From assembly GCA_016213205.1 (NCBI GenBank), contig JACRAZ010000098.1, forward strand, positions 1 through 64,000: DNA of 64,000 nucleotides. The letters run 5' to 3'. Shown here one piece after another: positions 8,633 through 15,764 of this stretch. The position numbers and the translations under genes are program-made. The notes under the pieces are model-generated. The model searched no databases. It saw only the letters and a list, made by a program, of their open reading frames with translations, and had not been told where the DNA came from. Numbering within the stretch: the stretch's first letter is position 1; the number at the start of each line of letters is the position of its first letter. Source of the stretch: Burkholderiales bacterium. GTDB lineage: Bacteria > Pseudomonadota > Gammaproteobacteria > Burkholderiales > Burkholderiaceae_C.

Positions 8633-9082
8633 ATGGCCACCCGCATCAACCCGCTCCGCAACTTCAACTTCGACGTCAACTTCCTCGGGCTGGGCAGCAT
8701 CGCGTTCAGCGAGGTCAGCGGCATCGCCGTCGATGGCGACGTCGTCGAGTACCGCGAGGGCAACGAGCGCTTCAACAACGTGCGCAAGCTCGCCGGCCTG
8801 CGCAAGTACGGCAACCTGACCATGCGCCGCGGCTACACGCCCGACGACCGGCTGTGGCAGTGGTACGCGCGCATCGCCAACGGCGCGGACGAGCGCTACA
8901 ACGGCAGCATCGTGCTGCTGAACGAGGCCCGCCGCCCGGTGATGCGCTGGAACTTCGTCAACGCCTGGATCAGCAAGATCGACGGGCCGATGCTCAAGGC
9001 GGCCGGCAACGAGATCGCGATCGAGGCGATGGACGTGGTGCACGAGGGGCTCACGATGGAACTCGAGTCCCAGGGCGCATGA
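8633..9082 (+). CDS. Tail tube protein (Hcp/gp19-like, Afp1 type)
   Basis: 149 residues. The opening RINPLRNFNFDVNFLGLGSI and the segments FSEVSGIAVDGDVVEYREG, LTMRRGYTPDD and VMRWNFVNAWISKI are those of the conserved phage tail tube family (TIGR02241). They are followed by the typical AAGNEIAIEAMDVVHEGL C-terminus. It stacks in hexameric rings to form the inner tube that carries cargo and is propelled by the sheath. The stop overlaps the ATG of the second sheath gene (ATGA), indicating translational coupling. The size is normal for the family. Confidence 0.95.
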   Translation: MATRINPLRNFNFDVNFLGLGSIAFSEVSGIAVDGDVVEYREGNERFNNVRKLAGLRKYGNLTMRRGYTPDDRLWQWYARIANGADERYNGSIVLLNEARRPVMRWNFVNAWISKIDGPMLKAAGNEIAIEAMDVVHEGLTMELESQGA

Positions 9083-11100
9083 GCATGTCCGTGCTGCGCA
9101 CCCCGGGCGTCGCGCTGGAGCGCCGCGACGCGGCCCGCCCGCCGTCGGTCGTGCTGCGCACCGACGTGGCCGGCCTGGTCGGCCTCACCGAGCGCGGGCC
9201 GCTGGACACGCCGGTGCCGGTGGAATCGATGCGCCAGTTCCATGCGCACTTCGGCGGCTTCATCGAGGGTGGCTACGCCGCCTGGGCCGCACGCGGCTTC
9301 TTCGAGAACGGCGGCCGCCGCCGGTGGGTGGTGCGGGCCGCGCACCGCAGCTTCGGCGTCGAGCCGCCGGCCAACGCCGCACGCGCCGCGCGCGCGGTGG
9401 TGCAGGACAGCGCCGGCCGGCCGGTGCTGGGGTTCGCCGCCTCCTCGGCCGGCGGCTGGGGCAACACGCTGCGGCTGCGCTGGTCGGCTTCGGGCACCGT
9501 GGTCACCACCAGTGCCGCCACGGCGGATCCGCGGGCCAGCGTCTGCGCCTCGGTGGCCGGCTTCGCGGCGGCCGAACTGGTGCGCATCGAACAGGACGCG
9601 ACCGTGCTGCACCGCGTGGTCGCGGCGGTGGAAGCGGGCACGCGCACGCTGTACTGGGTGCACCCCGATCCGGCGCTGCGCCGCCCGGGCGAACACGCGC
9701 TCACCGGCATCGACCCGACGCGGCCACTGCGCCTGGTGCGCGTGGCCTACGGCCTGGTGGTCAGCGAGCGCGGCGAGGTCATCGCCAGCCACGCCAACCT
9801 GCACCCGGCGCCGCAGCACCCGCGCTGGTTCGGCGCGGTGCTGCGCGCGCCGGTGCTGCCGGCCACGGTGCCCGGCAACGCGGAGGTGCCGCAGCCGCCG
9901 CCACCGGTGGTGGCGCACGGGCTGATCGAGGACCCCGCCCTGCCGGTGCTGCCGCTGGCCGTGACGCCGGGCGACACGCTCGTGCTGGCCGGCGGCGGCG
10001 ATGGCCTGGCGGACCTGCAGGCCGACGAGTTCATCGGCGAGGACGCCGCGCCCGGCGAGAGCGATGTCGTGCGCACGCGCAAGACCCGCGGCCTGCGCGC
10101 GCTGATGCTGATCGACGAGATCACGCTGCTCGCGCTGCCCGACCTGCTGATCCGGCCCGCGCCGCTGCCCGAGCACCTGGCGCCGGTGCCGCCGGCCGCC
10201 GACCCCTGCCGCGCCTGCCCGCCACCGGCGCCGCCACGCGCCGCGCGCCCGCCCGCCGATGCCGGTGAGGTGCCGGGCCCGTTCTCCGAAGACGAGGTGG
10301 CCCGCGTGCAGGCCGCGCTGGTGGCCTTGTGCGAGCGTGCGGGCGACCGCTTCGCGCTGCTGGGCGTGCCGCTGCCGCTGGCGCTGCCGGAGCGCACGCG
10401 CGACGATGTGATCGCGTGGCGCGCGCGCTTCGACGCCCGCTGCGCCGCGCTGTATGCACCGTGGCTGCGCGTGGCCGACCCGCGCGAGGCCGGCGCCACC
10501 CGGCTGGTGCCCGGCTGCGGCCATGTGCTGGGCGCGATCGCCGCCACCGACCTGGCCGAGGGCGTGCAGCGCGCACCCGCGCTGCGCCGGCTGTCTGATG
10601 TGGTGGGCACCTCGCGTGCGATCGACGAGACCACCTGGGCGCTGTGGAACGAGGCCCATGTCAACGCGCTGCGCGTCGAGCGGCCGGCCGGTGCCACGGT
10701 GTGCGGCGCCCGCACGCTCAGCCACGACAGCGCCTACCGCTTCATCAACGTGGTGCGCCTGATCCTGACGATCCGCAAGGCCTGCGACATCGCACTCGGC
10801 TGGACGGTCTTCGAGCCGCACGACGCCACGCTGCGCGCCCAGATCGAGGCCACGCTGCGGGCGATCCTGCGCCTGTTCCACGAGCAGGGCGCGTTCGCCG
10901 GCGACACCGAGGCCACCTCGTTCTACGCACGCTGCGACGAGACGCTGAACCCGCCCGAAGGCATGGACGCCGGCCGGCTGCTCGCCGAGGTGGGCATCGC
11001 ACCGGCGGCGCCGGCCGAGTTCATCGTGTTGCGCATCGGTCGCCAGGCGGGCACGCCGCAGGTCGAGCTGTACGCGCGCGGCCAGGCCCAGGAGCAATGA
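9079..11100 (+). CDS. Second contractile sheath protein
   Basis: 673 residues. N-terminus RTPGVALERRD, GLVGLTERGPLDTPVPVE and FFENGGRRRWVVRA match the sheath N-terminal domain. SAGGWGNTLRL near residue 125 is the usual GAWGN strand. FINVVRLILTIRKACD, GWTVFEPHDATL and AEFIVLRIG form the sheath C-terminal domain. A proline/alanine-rich linker (residues about 355-395) separates the two parts. Afp-type particles use two or three different sheath proteins, so a second one fits. It is shorter than the first sheath and lacks most of that protein's inserted modules; it may form the baseplate-proximal or cap-proximal ring. It overlaps the tube gene by 4 bp. Confidence 0.92.
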   Translation: MSMSVLRTPGVALERRDAARPPSVVLRTDVAGLVGLTERGPLDTPVPVESMRQFHAHFGGFIEGGYAAWAARGFFENGGRRRWVVRAAHRSFGVEPPANAARAARAVVQDSAGRPVLGFAASSAGGWGNTLRLRWSASGTVVTTSAATADPRASVCASVAGFAAAELVRIEQDATVLHRVVAAVEAGTRTLYWVHPDPALRRPGEHALTGIDPTRPLRLVRVAYGLVVSERGEVIASHANLHPAPQHPRWFGAVLRAPVLPATVPGNAEVPQPPPPVVAHGLIEDPALPVLPLAVTPGDTLVLAGGGDGLADLQADEFIGEDAAPGESDVVRTRKTRGLRALMLIDEITLLALPDLLIRPAPLPEHLAPVPPAADPCRACPPPAPPRAARPPADAGEVPGPFSEDEVARVQAALVALCERAGDRFALLGVPLPLALPERTRDDVIAWRARFDARCAALYAPWLRVADPREAGATRLVPGCGHVLGAIAATDLAEGVQRAPALRRLSDVVGTSRAIDETTWALWNEAHVNALRVERPAGATVCGARTLSHDSAYRFINVVRLILTIRKACDIALGWTVFEPHDATLRAQIEATLRAILRLFHEQGAFAGDTEATSFYARCDETLNPPEGMDAGRLLAEVGIAPAAPAEFIVLRIGRQAGTPQVELYARGQAQEQ

Positions 11101-11101
11101 C

Positions 11102-11184
11102 ATGAGGCCCCCAAGCTCACTTAGTTCGCTGCCCCCCGAAGGGGCGCTCAGTCCCTTCGGGACGGCCGGGCGGTACTGACATGA
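11102..11184. repeat. Intergenic repeat insertion (family A, copy 1) with 8-bp junction duplication
   Basis: About 79 bp separate the second sheath gene from the second tube gene. The stretch 11106-11145 contains AAGCTCACTTAGTTCGCTG followed by a C6/G4 run, a repeat also found at 63599-63640 and partly at 45472-45558. The octamer TGACATGA stands on both sides (11098-11105 and 11177-11184). It contains the upstream stop and the downstream start in the original junction, so it looks like a target duplication. The insert keeps a 25-codon open frame (ATG at 11102, stop at 11177-11179) one base before the tube ATG, so coupling may be retained. Confidence 0.75.
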
Positions 11185-11729
11185 CCGGCCGCACCGACCC
11201 CGTGCTGGGCTGCAACTTCCAGCTCTCGCTGACCGACGCGGCCGCCGGCACCGGCAAGCTGCTGACCTCGATCTCCTTGTCGCCGCTGGTGGCCAACCCG
11301 CTGGCCGGCTTCCAGGAGTGCGCGGGCCTGGAGATGTCGCTCGAAACCGAGGATTGGAACGAAGGCGGCAACAACGGCCTGGTGCTGAAGTTCCCGAAGC
11401 GCGTGAAGTTCGGCGAGGTCACGCTGAAGAAGGGCATCACGCGCCGCACCGACCTGTACGACTGGCTCGGCGGCTTCGCGCAGGGCATCGGCAAACGCAA
11501 GGACGGCGTGATCACGCTGCTGGACGCCTCGCACCAGCCCTTCGCGGTGTGGAGCTTCCGGCGCGCGCTGCCCACCAAATGGAGCGGCCCGGCGCTGAAC
11601 GCACAGACCTCCACGATCGCGATCGAATCGCTCACCTTCGTGCACGAGGGCCTGGTGCCGATGGGCGGCGCCGCCGCGCTGGCCAACGCCATCGGCGACG
11701 CGGCCAATGCCATCGGGAGCCTGTTCTGA
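11181..11729 (+). CDS. Second tail tube protein (Afp5-like)
   Basis: 182 residues. DPVLGCNFQLSL, FQECAGLEMSLETEDWNEGG, VLKFPKRVKFGEVTLKKGI, LYDWLGGFAQG and the C-terminal TSTIAIESLTFVHEGL match the conserved tail tube family, with a longer C-terminus rich in alanine than the first tube protein. In Afp and PVC two or three tube paralogues occur; this one, placed after the second sheath and before the baseplate genes, corresponds to the Afp5-type tube initiator that joins tube to baseplate. Its stop overlaps the next ATG by one base. Confidence 0.93.
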   Translation: MTGRTDPVLGCNFQLSLTDAAAGTGKLLTSISLSPLVANPLAGFQECAGLEMSLETEDWNEGGNNGLVLKFPKRVKFGEVTLKKGITRRTDLYDWLGGFAQGIGKRKDGVITLLDASHQPFAVWSFRRALPTKWSGPALNAQTSTIAIESLTFVHEGLVPMGGAAALANAIGDAANAIGSLF

Positions 11730-11938
11730 TGGACCCGGTCGACCTGCGCATCGGATCGCTGACCAGCCACGTGCAGGCCTGGGACAGCGGCGGCTGGCAG
11801 GACGCCGCCGCGCTGCAGCAGCTCGCCCGCGCGCTGCTGCCGCTGGTGCGCGAAATGCTCGACCACGACGAACGCGTAAAACGCGAGCTGTCGATGCACG
11901 ACAGCCCGCTCGACCGCGTGACGCGGGGGGCTGCATGA
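11729..11938 (+). CDS. Small conserved-position protein, possible Afp6 counterpart
   Basis: 69 residues, mostly one amphipathic helix (AALQQLARALLPLVREMLDH) after an N-terminal strand MDPVDLRIGSLTSH. I do not recognise a domain. Afp/PVC loci carry a small protein of about 60 residues (Afp6/Pvc6) at exactly this place, between the Afp5-type tube and the LysM protein, so it may be the counterpart; that is inferred from position, not sequence. It starts at the overlapping TGATG of the tube gene and ends in the ATGA that opens the first 66-nt junction repeat. Confidence 0.6.
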   Translation: MDPVDLRIGSLTSHVQAWDSGGWQDAAALQQLARALLPLVREMLDHDERVKRELSMHDSPLDRVTRGAA

Positions 11939-12000
11939 GCGCGCCGGGCCGCTCCCAAGCGCGAATCCCGGAGCGCGCAGCGCGGAGGGTCGTCCAGTGA
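11935..12000 (+). repeat. Junction cassette copy 1 (66 nt, Shine-Dalgarno plus hairpin)
   Basis: First of three near-identical 66-nt units. It begins in the ATGA of the upstream stop and ends in a GTGA. It contains the stem arms GCGC-N3-GCGC followed at once by GGAGGG, seven bases before the GTG. It can be read as a 21-codon frame, but the differences between copies follow RNA pairing rather than codons, so I treat it as a structured repeat and not as a gene. Confidence 0.8.
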
Positions 12001-12062
12001 GCGCGCCGGGCCGCTCCCAAGCGCGAATCCCGAAGCGCTTTGCGCGGAGGGTCTGGCCATGA
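11997..12062 (+). repeat. Junction cassette copy 2 (66 nt), in tandem with copy 1
   Basis: Overlaps copy 1 by four bases (GTGA) and ends in the ATGA that holds the start of the LysM baseplate gene. The hairpin loop is TTT instead of GCA while both GCGC arms are kept. GGAGGG then serves as ribosome-binding site for the ATG at 12059. The tandem arrangement suggests two successive insertions or a duplication. Confidence 0.8.
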
Positions 12063-12757
12063 GTATTCCGGCCAAGCTGAGCCTGATGATCCAGGTGGGG
12101 CCGAACGCCTACGAGGAGCACGTGCTCTCGTACAACCCGGCCGAGATGACGCTCGACAAGGGCGTGCAGCTCGCCGAGATCGGCATCCCGGGGCTGGACG
12201 CACCGCTGTCGCAGTTCGTGCGCGGCAACGCCGAGAAGCTGACGCTGGAGCTGTTCTGCGACAGCACCGAATCGGGCATGGGCCTGGGCGCCAGCTCGGT
12301 CACCGTGCAGACCGACAAGCTGTTCCAGCTCGTCAAGATCCTGCCGGAGCTGCATGCGCCGCCGATCGTCACCGTGTTCTGGCACGACGAGTTTCCCGGC
12401 AACCGGCTGTTCGACGCCTGGGGCAACAACCGCCGCACCAGCTTCACCGGCATGGCCGAGAACGTGCGCCAGCGATTCACGCTGTTCAGCCCCGAAGGCG
12501 TGCCGCTGCGCGCCACGGTGACGCTCACGCTGCGCGAGTGGCGTTCGCTGGAAGAGCAGCTGCACGAGCTGAACCTCTCGTCGCCCGACCGCACCCACCG
12601 CCACCGCCTGGCCGAGGCGCAGACGCTGCCGGCCATCGCCCAGCGCTACTGGCAGCGGCCCGGGCTGTGGCGCGAGCTGGCGCTGGCCAACGGCATCGAA
12701 GACCCGCGGCGCCTGCGCCCCGGCGTGCTGCTCGACATCCCGGCACTGACGCCATGA
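12059..12757 (+). CDS. LysM-type baseplate protein (Pvc7/Afp7, gp53-like)
   Basis: 232 residues. The N-terminal two-thirds (LSYNPAEMTLDKGVQLAEIG, FVRGNAEKLTLELFCD, VFWHDEFPGNRLFDAWGNN) follow the contractile-injection-system tube/baseplate family. The last 55 residues form a LysM-like module (HRLAEAQTLPAIAQRYWQRP, WRELALANGIEDPRRLRPG, VLLDIP). Afp7/Pvc7 and phage gp53 proteins use this module to attach to the hub and tube initiator inside the baseplate. The start is set by the GGAGGG supplied by the second junction repeat, and the stop overlaps the third repeat. Confidence 0.88.
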   Translation: MSIPAKLSLMIQVGPNAYEEHVLSYNPAEMTLDKGVQLAEIGIPGLDAPLSQFVRGNAEKLTLELFCDSTESGMGLGASSVTVQTDKLFQLVKILPELHAPPIVTVFWHDEFPGNRLFDAWGNNRRTSFTGMAENVRQRFTLFSPEGVPLRATVTLTLREWRSLEEQLHELNLSSPDRTHRHRLAEAQTLPAIAQRYWQRPGLWRELALANGIEDPRRLRPGVLLDIPALTP

Positions 12758-12819
12758 GCACGCCGGGCCGTTCCCAAGTGCGAATCCCGGAGCACGCAGT
12801 GCGGAGGGCAATCCAGTGA
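12754..12819 (+). repeat. Junction cassette copy 3 (66 nt) with compensatory stem changes
   Basis: Bridges the stop of the LysM gene (ATGA) and the GTG start of the hub gene (12816). Relative to copies 1 and 2 the stem arms read GCAC and GTGC (12792-12795 and 12799-12802), so both sides changed together and pairing is kept. The upstream partner also changed, from GCGC to GTGC. GGAGGG at 12803-12808 directly follows the stem and lies seven bases before the start codon. Confidence 0.8.
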
Positions 12820-14060
12820 GCACCGACTTCGTCGAACTGAAGGCCGAATCGCAGCGGCTGTCGCAGTTCCGCGTGCCACGTTTCGAGCTGCGCATCGACG
12901 GTGTCAGCCTGCCGCGCCAGGTGCTGCGCGACGTGCTCGAGGTCACCTACCGCGACAAGCTCGAGGAGATCGACGGCTTCGAGCTGGTGGTCGCCAACTG
13001 GGACGCCGAGCGCCGGCGCCACAAGTACATGGGCTCGGAAACCGCGGCCAGCGAAGGCGATGCCGACCTGCACGAGCTGGAGACCCTGTTCGAGCCCTGC
13101 GGCAAGACGGTGACGCTGTCGATGGGCTATGTCGACGAACTGCAGCCGATGCTGGTGGGCAACTTCGTCACCATGGAGCCCACCTTCGCGCAGGGCCAGG
13201 CCTCGACGCTGGCGGTGCGCGGGCTGAACCGCCTGCACCGCATGCGGCGCGCCAAGTACGACGGCCAGTGGCCGAACGCGAAGAACGGCAAGCTGCTGAC
13301 CGACAGCGAAATCGCGAAGACCTTCGACGGCCTGGTCGACCCGAAGTGGAAAGGCCAGGGCAACGACGCGCGCCGCATCCCGATGCCGGTGGTGATCGAC
13401 GACTCGGTCATCAAGGACGAGCCGCGCCTGCCCTACGTGGCGCAGAAGAACGAGTACGACATCGACTTCCTGTGGCGCCGCGCGCGCCTGCGCGGCTACG
13501 TGGTCGAGGTGCGCCCGGCCGATGCGCAGCACAAGACCGAGCACCTGTACTTCGGCCCCAGCAGCAAGTCGCCCGCGCCCTACCGGCTGAGCTGGGGCGC
13601 CGGCCTGCTGGAGTGCAAGGTCACGCTGACCACCGCCAACCAGGTGAAGAAGGTCACCGTGCACGGCTGGGACCGCAAGACGCAGAAGCCGATCGCCGAA
13701 AGCGCCGACTGGACCGACCCGAAGCTCAAGCGCGTGAACCCCAAGCTGCGCGAGATCGTCGAGCGCTGCGACCCGCGCGAGGAGCGCGTGGTCACGCAGC
13801 CGGTATTCAGCAAGCAGGACGCGAAGGCACTGGCGCGCGACCTGCTGCTCGGCCGCGCGCAGGACCTGGTCAAGCTCAGCGGCAGCGTGATCGGCCTGCC
13901 CAAGCTGCGCGCCGGCTCGCGGGTGCTGATCGACGGCCTGGGCAACCGGCTCTCGGGCGAGTACTTCGTCACCGAGACCACGCACACGCTGGGCGGCGCC
14001 GGCTACGTGACGCGGTTCAGCGCCCGCCGCGAAGACCCCGACACCGGCATGAGGATCTGA
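12816..14060 (+). CDS. Phage late control D-like hub protein (gpD, N-terminal part of Afp8/VgrG)
   Basis: 414 residues starting at a GTG whose Shine-Dalgarno is provided by junction repeat 3. FRVPRFELRIDGVSLPR, VLEVTYRDKLEEIDGFELVV and TVTLSMGYVDELQPMLVGNF are the late-control-D/VgrG hub domains. ARDLLLGRAQDLVKLSGSVIG and RAGSRVLIDGLGNRLSG, YFVTETTHTLGG are the later hub barrels. It forms the trimeric centre of the baseplate. In Afp and PVC the hub and the gpV-like OB-fold spike are one protein (Afp8/Pvc8); here the spike is encoded by the next gene, two bases downstream. Confidence 0.92.
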   Translation: MSTDFVELKAESQRLSQFRVPRFELRIDGVSLPRQVLRDVLEVTYRDKLEEIDGFELVVANWDAERRRHKYMGSETAASEGDADLHELETLFEPCGKTVTLSMGYVDELQPMLVGNFVTMEPTFAQGQASTLAVRGLNRLHRMRRAKYDGQWPNAKNGKLLTDSEIAKTFDGLVDPKWKGQGNDARRIPMPVVIDDSVIKDEPRLPYVAQKNEYDIDFLWRRARLRGYVVEVRPADAQHKTEHLYFGPSSKSPAPYRLSWGAGLLECKVTLTTANQVKKVTVHGWDRKTQKPIAESADWTDPKLKRVNPKLREIVERCDPREERVVTQPVFSKQDAKALARDLLLGRAQDLVKLSGSVIGLPKLRAGSRVLIDGLGNRLSGEYFVTETTHTLGGAGYVTRFSARREDPDTGMRI

Positions 14061-14062
14061 AC

Positions 14063-14566
14063 ATGCAACAGCAGAACGGCGGCATCACCCCCGCGCGGGT
14101 GCACAAGGTCGGCGAGGCCGAGAACCTCGGCTGCGTGCAGGTGCAGCTGCCGTGGGAGGAGCAGCCACGCCAGCAGTGGCTGCCGGTCGCGTCGCCGATG
14201 ACCGGCGCCGACAGCGGCTGGTTCGTGATGCCGGTCGAGGGCGACGAGGTGCTGGTCGCGTTCGACCAGGCCAGCCACGACCACGGCTACGTGATCGGCT
14301 TCCTGTGGAACAAGCAGCACAAGCCGCCCTCGGACGATTCGCGCCAGCGCATCTTCCGCTCGAAGAACGGCCACTGCATCCGCTTCGTCGATTCGCCGCC
14401 GAAAAACGGCGACAAGGGATCGCTGGTGATCGAGGACGCGCACCAGAACACCATCGTGCTGTGCAACACGCACATCTCGATCACCTCGCGCGGGGCGATC
14501 GACATCAGCGCGCCGCGCGTGACCATCCTCGGCCGGGCCGTGCGCCAGGTCGGGCCGCCGATCTGA
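14063..14566 (+). CDS. Baseplate assembly protein V-like spike (C-terminal part of Afp8)
   Basis: 167 residues. ARVHKVGEAENLGCVQVQLP, WLPVASPMTGADSGWFVMP, EGDEVLVAFDQASHDHGYVIG and FLWNKQHKPP form the gp5/gpV-type OB-fold. The remaining 75 residues (GSLVIEDAHQNTIVLCN, ISITSRGAIDISAPRVTIL) read as a short triple-stranded beta-helix spike. Such proteins sit under the hub and pierce the target membrane. No separate PAAR tip gene was found next to it, so the tip may be formed by this protein's end or by the next gene product. Confidence 0.9.
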   Translation: MQQQNGGITPARVHKVGEAENLGCVQVQLPWEEQPRQQWLPVASPMTGADSGWFVMPVEGDEVLVAFDQASHDHGYVIGFLWNKQHKPPSDDSRQRIFRSKNGHCIRFVDSPPKNGDKGSLVIEDAHQNTIVLCNTHISITSRGAIDISAPRVTILGRAVRQVGPPI

Positions 14567-14579
14567 AGGAGCGCGCGCC

Positions 14580-15353
14580 ATGGTCACCCAGACACTCGAA
14601 GTGCCGCTGCCGGCGCACGTGAAGGCGAGGCTGCAGACGCCGATCTGCATCCCGATGCCCAAGCCCGGCAAGGCCAAGATCACGCTGCCGTTCGGCGGCG
14701 CCACGATCCAGGCCTTCAACGACATCACCAAGGGCATCCCGGACGACTGCTCGCTGAACTTCTCGCTGATGCTGCAGGTGGCGCCGCTGCTGGCGAACAT
14801 GAAGTGCTTCATCGAGGCGCTGAAGGTCGTCGAGCCGCTGGTCACGCTGATCACCGCGCTCGGCAAGGCCGACCTGCCGGCCATCGCCCAGGCGCTGCCG
14901 AAGTTCATCGACGCGGTGCCGCCGCTGGTCGACTGCATCGCCAAGTTCTTCGTCGGCGTGCCCCTCTTCCTGCGCGACCTGCTGCTGATGCTGGCCAAGC
15001 TGCTGGGCTGCGTGGTGCAGTCGCTGAAGAGCGTGCTCGCGGTGATGTCGGGGCTGCAGCTGCAGATCGGCTCGGCGCAGGCCGAGGGCAACACCGCGCT
15101 GCTGGCGGCGCTGGAGTGTGCCCAGCAGCAGGCGCAGGCCTCGGCGCAGCACGCGCTGACCGCGGTGGACCCGCTGCTGGTGATCCTGTCGCTGGCCGAG
15201 CCGCTGTTCGGCCTGGCCGGCGTGTCGCCGATCCAGACGCCGCAGCTCGCGAGCGATGGCTCGATCGAAAGCCTGCAATCGATGGTCGACGTGCTGGACA
15301 CGCTGGCCAAGACGCTGCGCACGGTGGCCGAAGCGCTGCCCGGTGGAGACTGA
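14580..15353 (+). CDS. Uncharacterised hydrophobic helical protein in the baseplate gene block
   Basis: 257 residues, no family recognised. The first 45 residues contain PICIPMPKPGKAKITLPFGG, a proline/glycine-rich beta segment. The rest is long alanine/leucine helices (LKVVEPLVTLITALGKADLP, FFVGVPLFLRDLLLMLAKLL) that are hydrophobic enough for membrane or tight coiled packing. There is no signal peptide. It follows a GGAG ribosome-binding site and lies between the gpV-like spike and the gp25-like gene, where related systems place a PAAR-type tip. It may be a tip adaptor, a delivered or membrane-active component, or an assembly chaperone. Confidence 0.75.
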   Translation: MVTQTLEVPLPAHVKARLQTPICIPMPKPGKAKITLPFGGATIQAFNDITKGIPDDCSLNFSLMLQVAPLLANMKCFIEALKVVEPLVTLITALGKADLPAIAQALPKFIDAVPPLVDCIAKFFVGVPLFLRDLLLMLAKLLGCVVQSLKSVLAVMSGLQLQIGSAQAEGNTALLAALECAQQQAQASAQHALTAVDPLLVILSLAEPLFGLAGVSPIQTPQLASDGSIESLQSMVDVLDTLAKTLRTVAEALPGGD

Positions 15354-15355
15354 TC

Positions 15356-15748
15356 ATGCGCGACTTCCTCGGCCGAGGCCTCGCGTTCCCGCTGCATGTC
15401 GACGCGGCCGGGCGCCTGGCCGGCGCCGCCGGCGAAGCGCGGGTCGAGGACTCGATCCACCTGGTGCTGTCGACACGGCCCGGCGAGCGCGTGATGCTGC
15501 CGAACTTCGGCTGCGCGATCCACGACCTGGTCTACGCGCCCAACAACCCGGCCACACGCACCCGCGCGGTCGATGCGGTGCGGCGCGCACTCACCCAGCT
15601 GGAGGCGCGCATCGACGTGCTGGACGTGCGCGCCGACACCAGCCCGGCCGAGCCGCACCTGCTGCTGCTGCGCGTGGACTACCGGCTGCGCGCGAACAAC
15701 GCGGTCGGCAACCTCGTGTACCCGTTCTTCCTGCTGGAGGCGGCCTGA
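15356..15748 (+). CDS. gp25/GPW-like baseplate wedge protein (Afp9/Pvc9)
   Basis: 130 residues, MRDFLGRGLAFPL, SIHLVLSTRPGERVMLPNFG, DLVYAPNNPATR and RVDYRLRANNAVGNLVYPF. The EPR-like motif of the gp25 family (here RPGERVMLPNFGC) and the closing NLVYPFFL strand are both present. gp25-like proteins form part of the wedge and start sheath assembly. The ATG lies two bases after the previous stop, consistent with one transcript. Its length is typical. Confidence 0.93.
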   Translation: MRDFLGRGLAFPLHVDAAGRLAGAAGEARVEDSIHLVLSTRPGERVMLPNFGCAIHDLVYAPNNPATRTRAVDAVRRALTQLEARIDVLDVRADTSPAEPHLLLLRVDYRLRANNAVGNLVYPFFLLEAA

Positions 15749-15764
15749 AGGGCGCCTGACGACG

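Noticed and set aside
3877..8823. 1648-residue open frame on the minus strand
   Set aside because: It is antisense to four well-supported eCIS genes, rich in Arg/Gly/His/Gln repeats typical of GC-rich shadow frames, and has no domain motif.
11935..12062. Two 21-codon peptides encoded by the junction cassettes
   Set aside because: They have proper starts and stops, but the differences between copies follow stem pairing and change amino acids freely, so a structured repeat explains them better.
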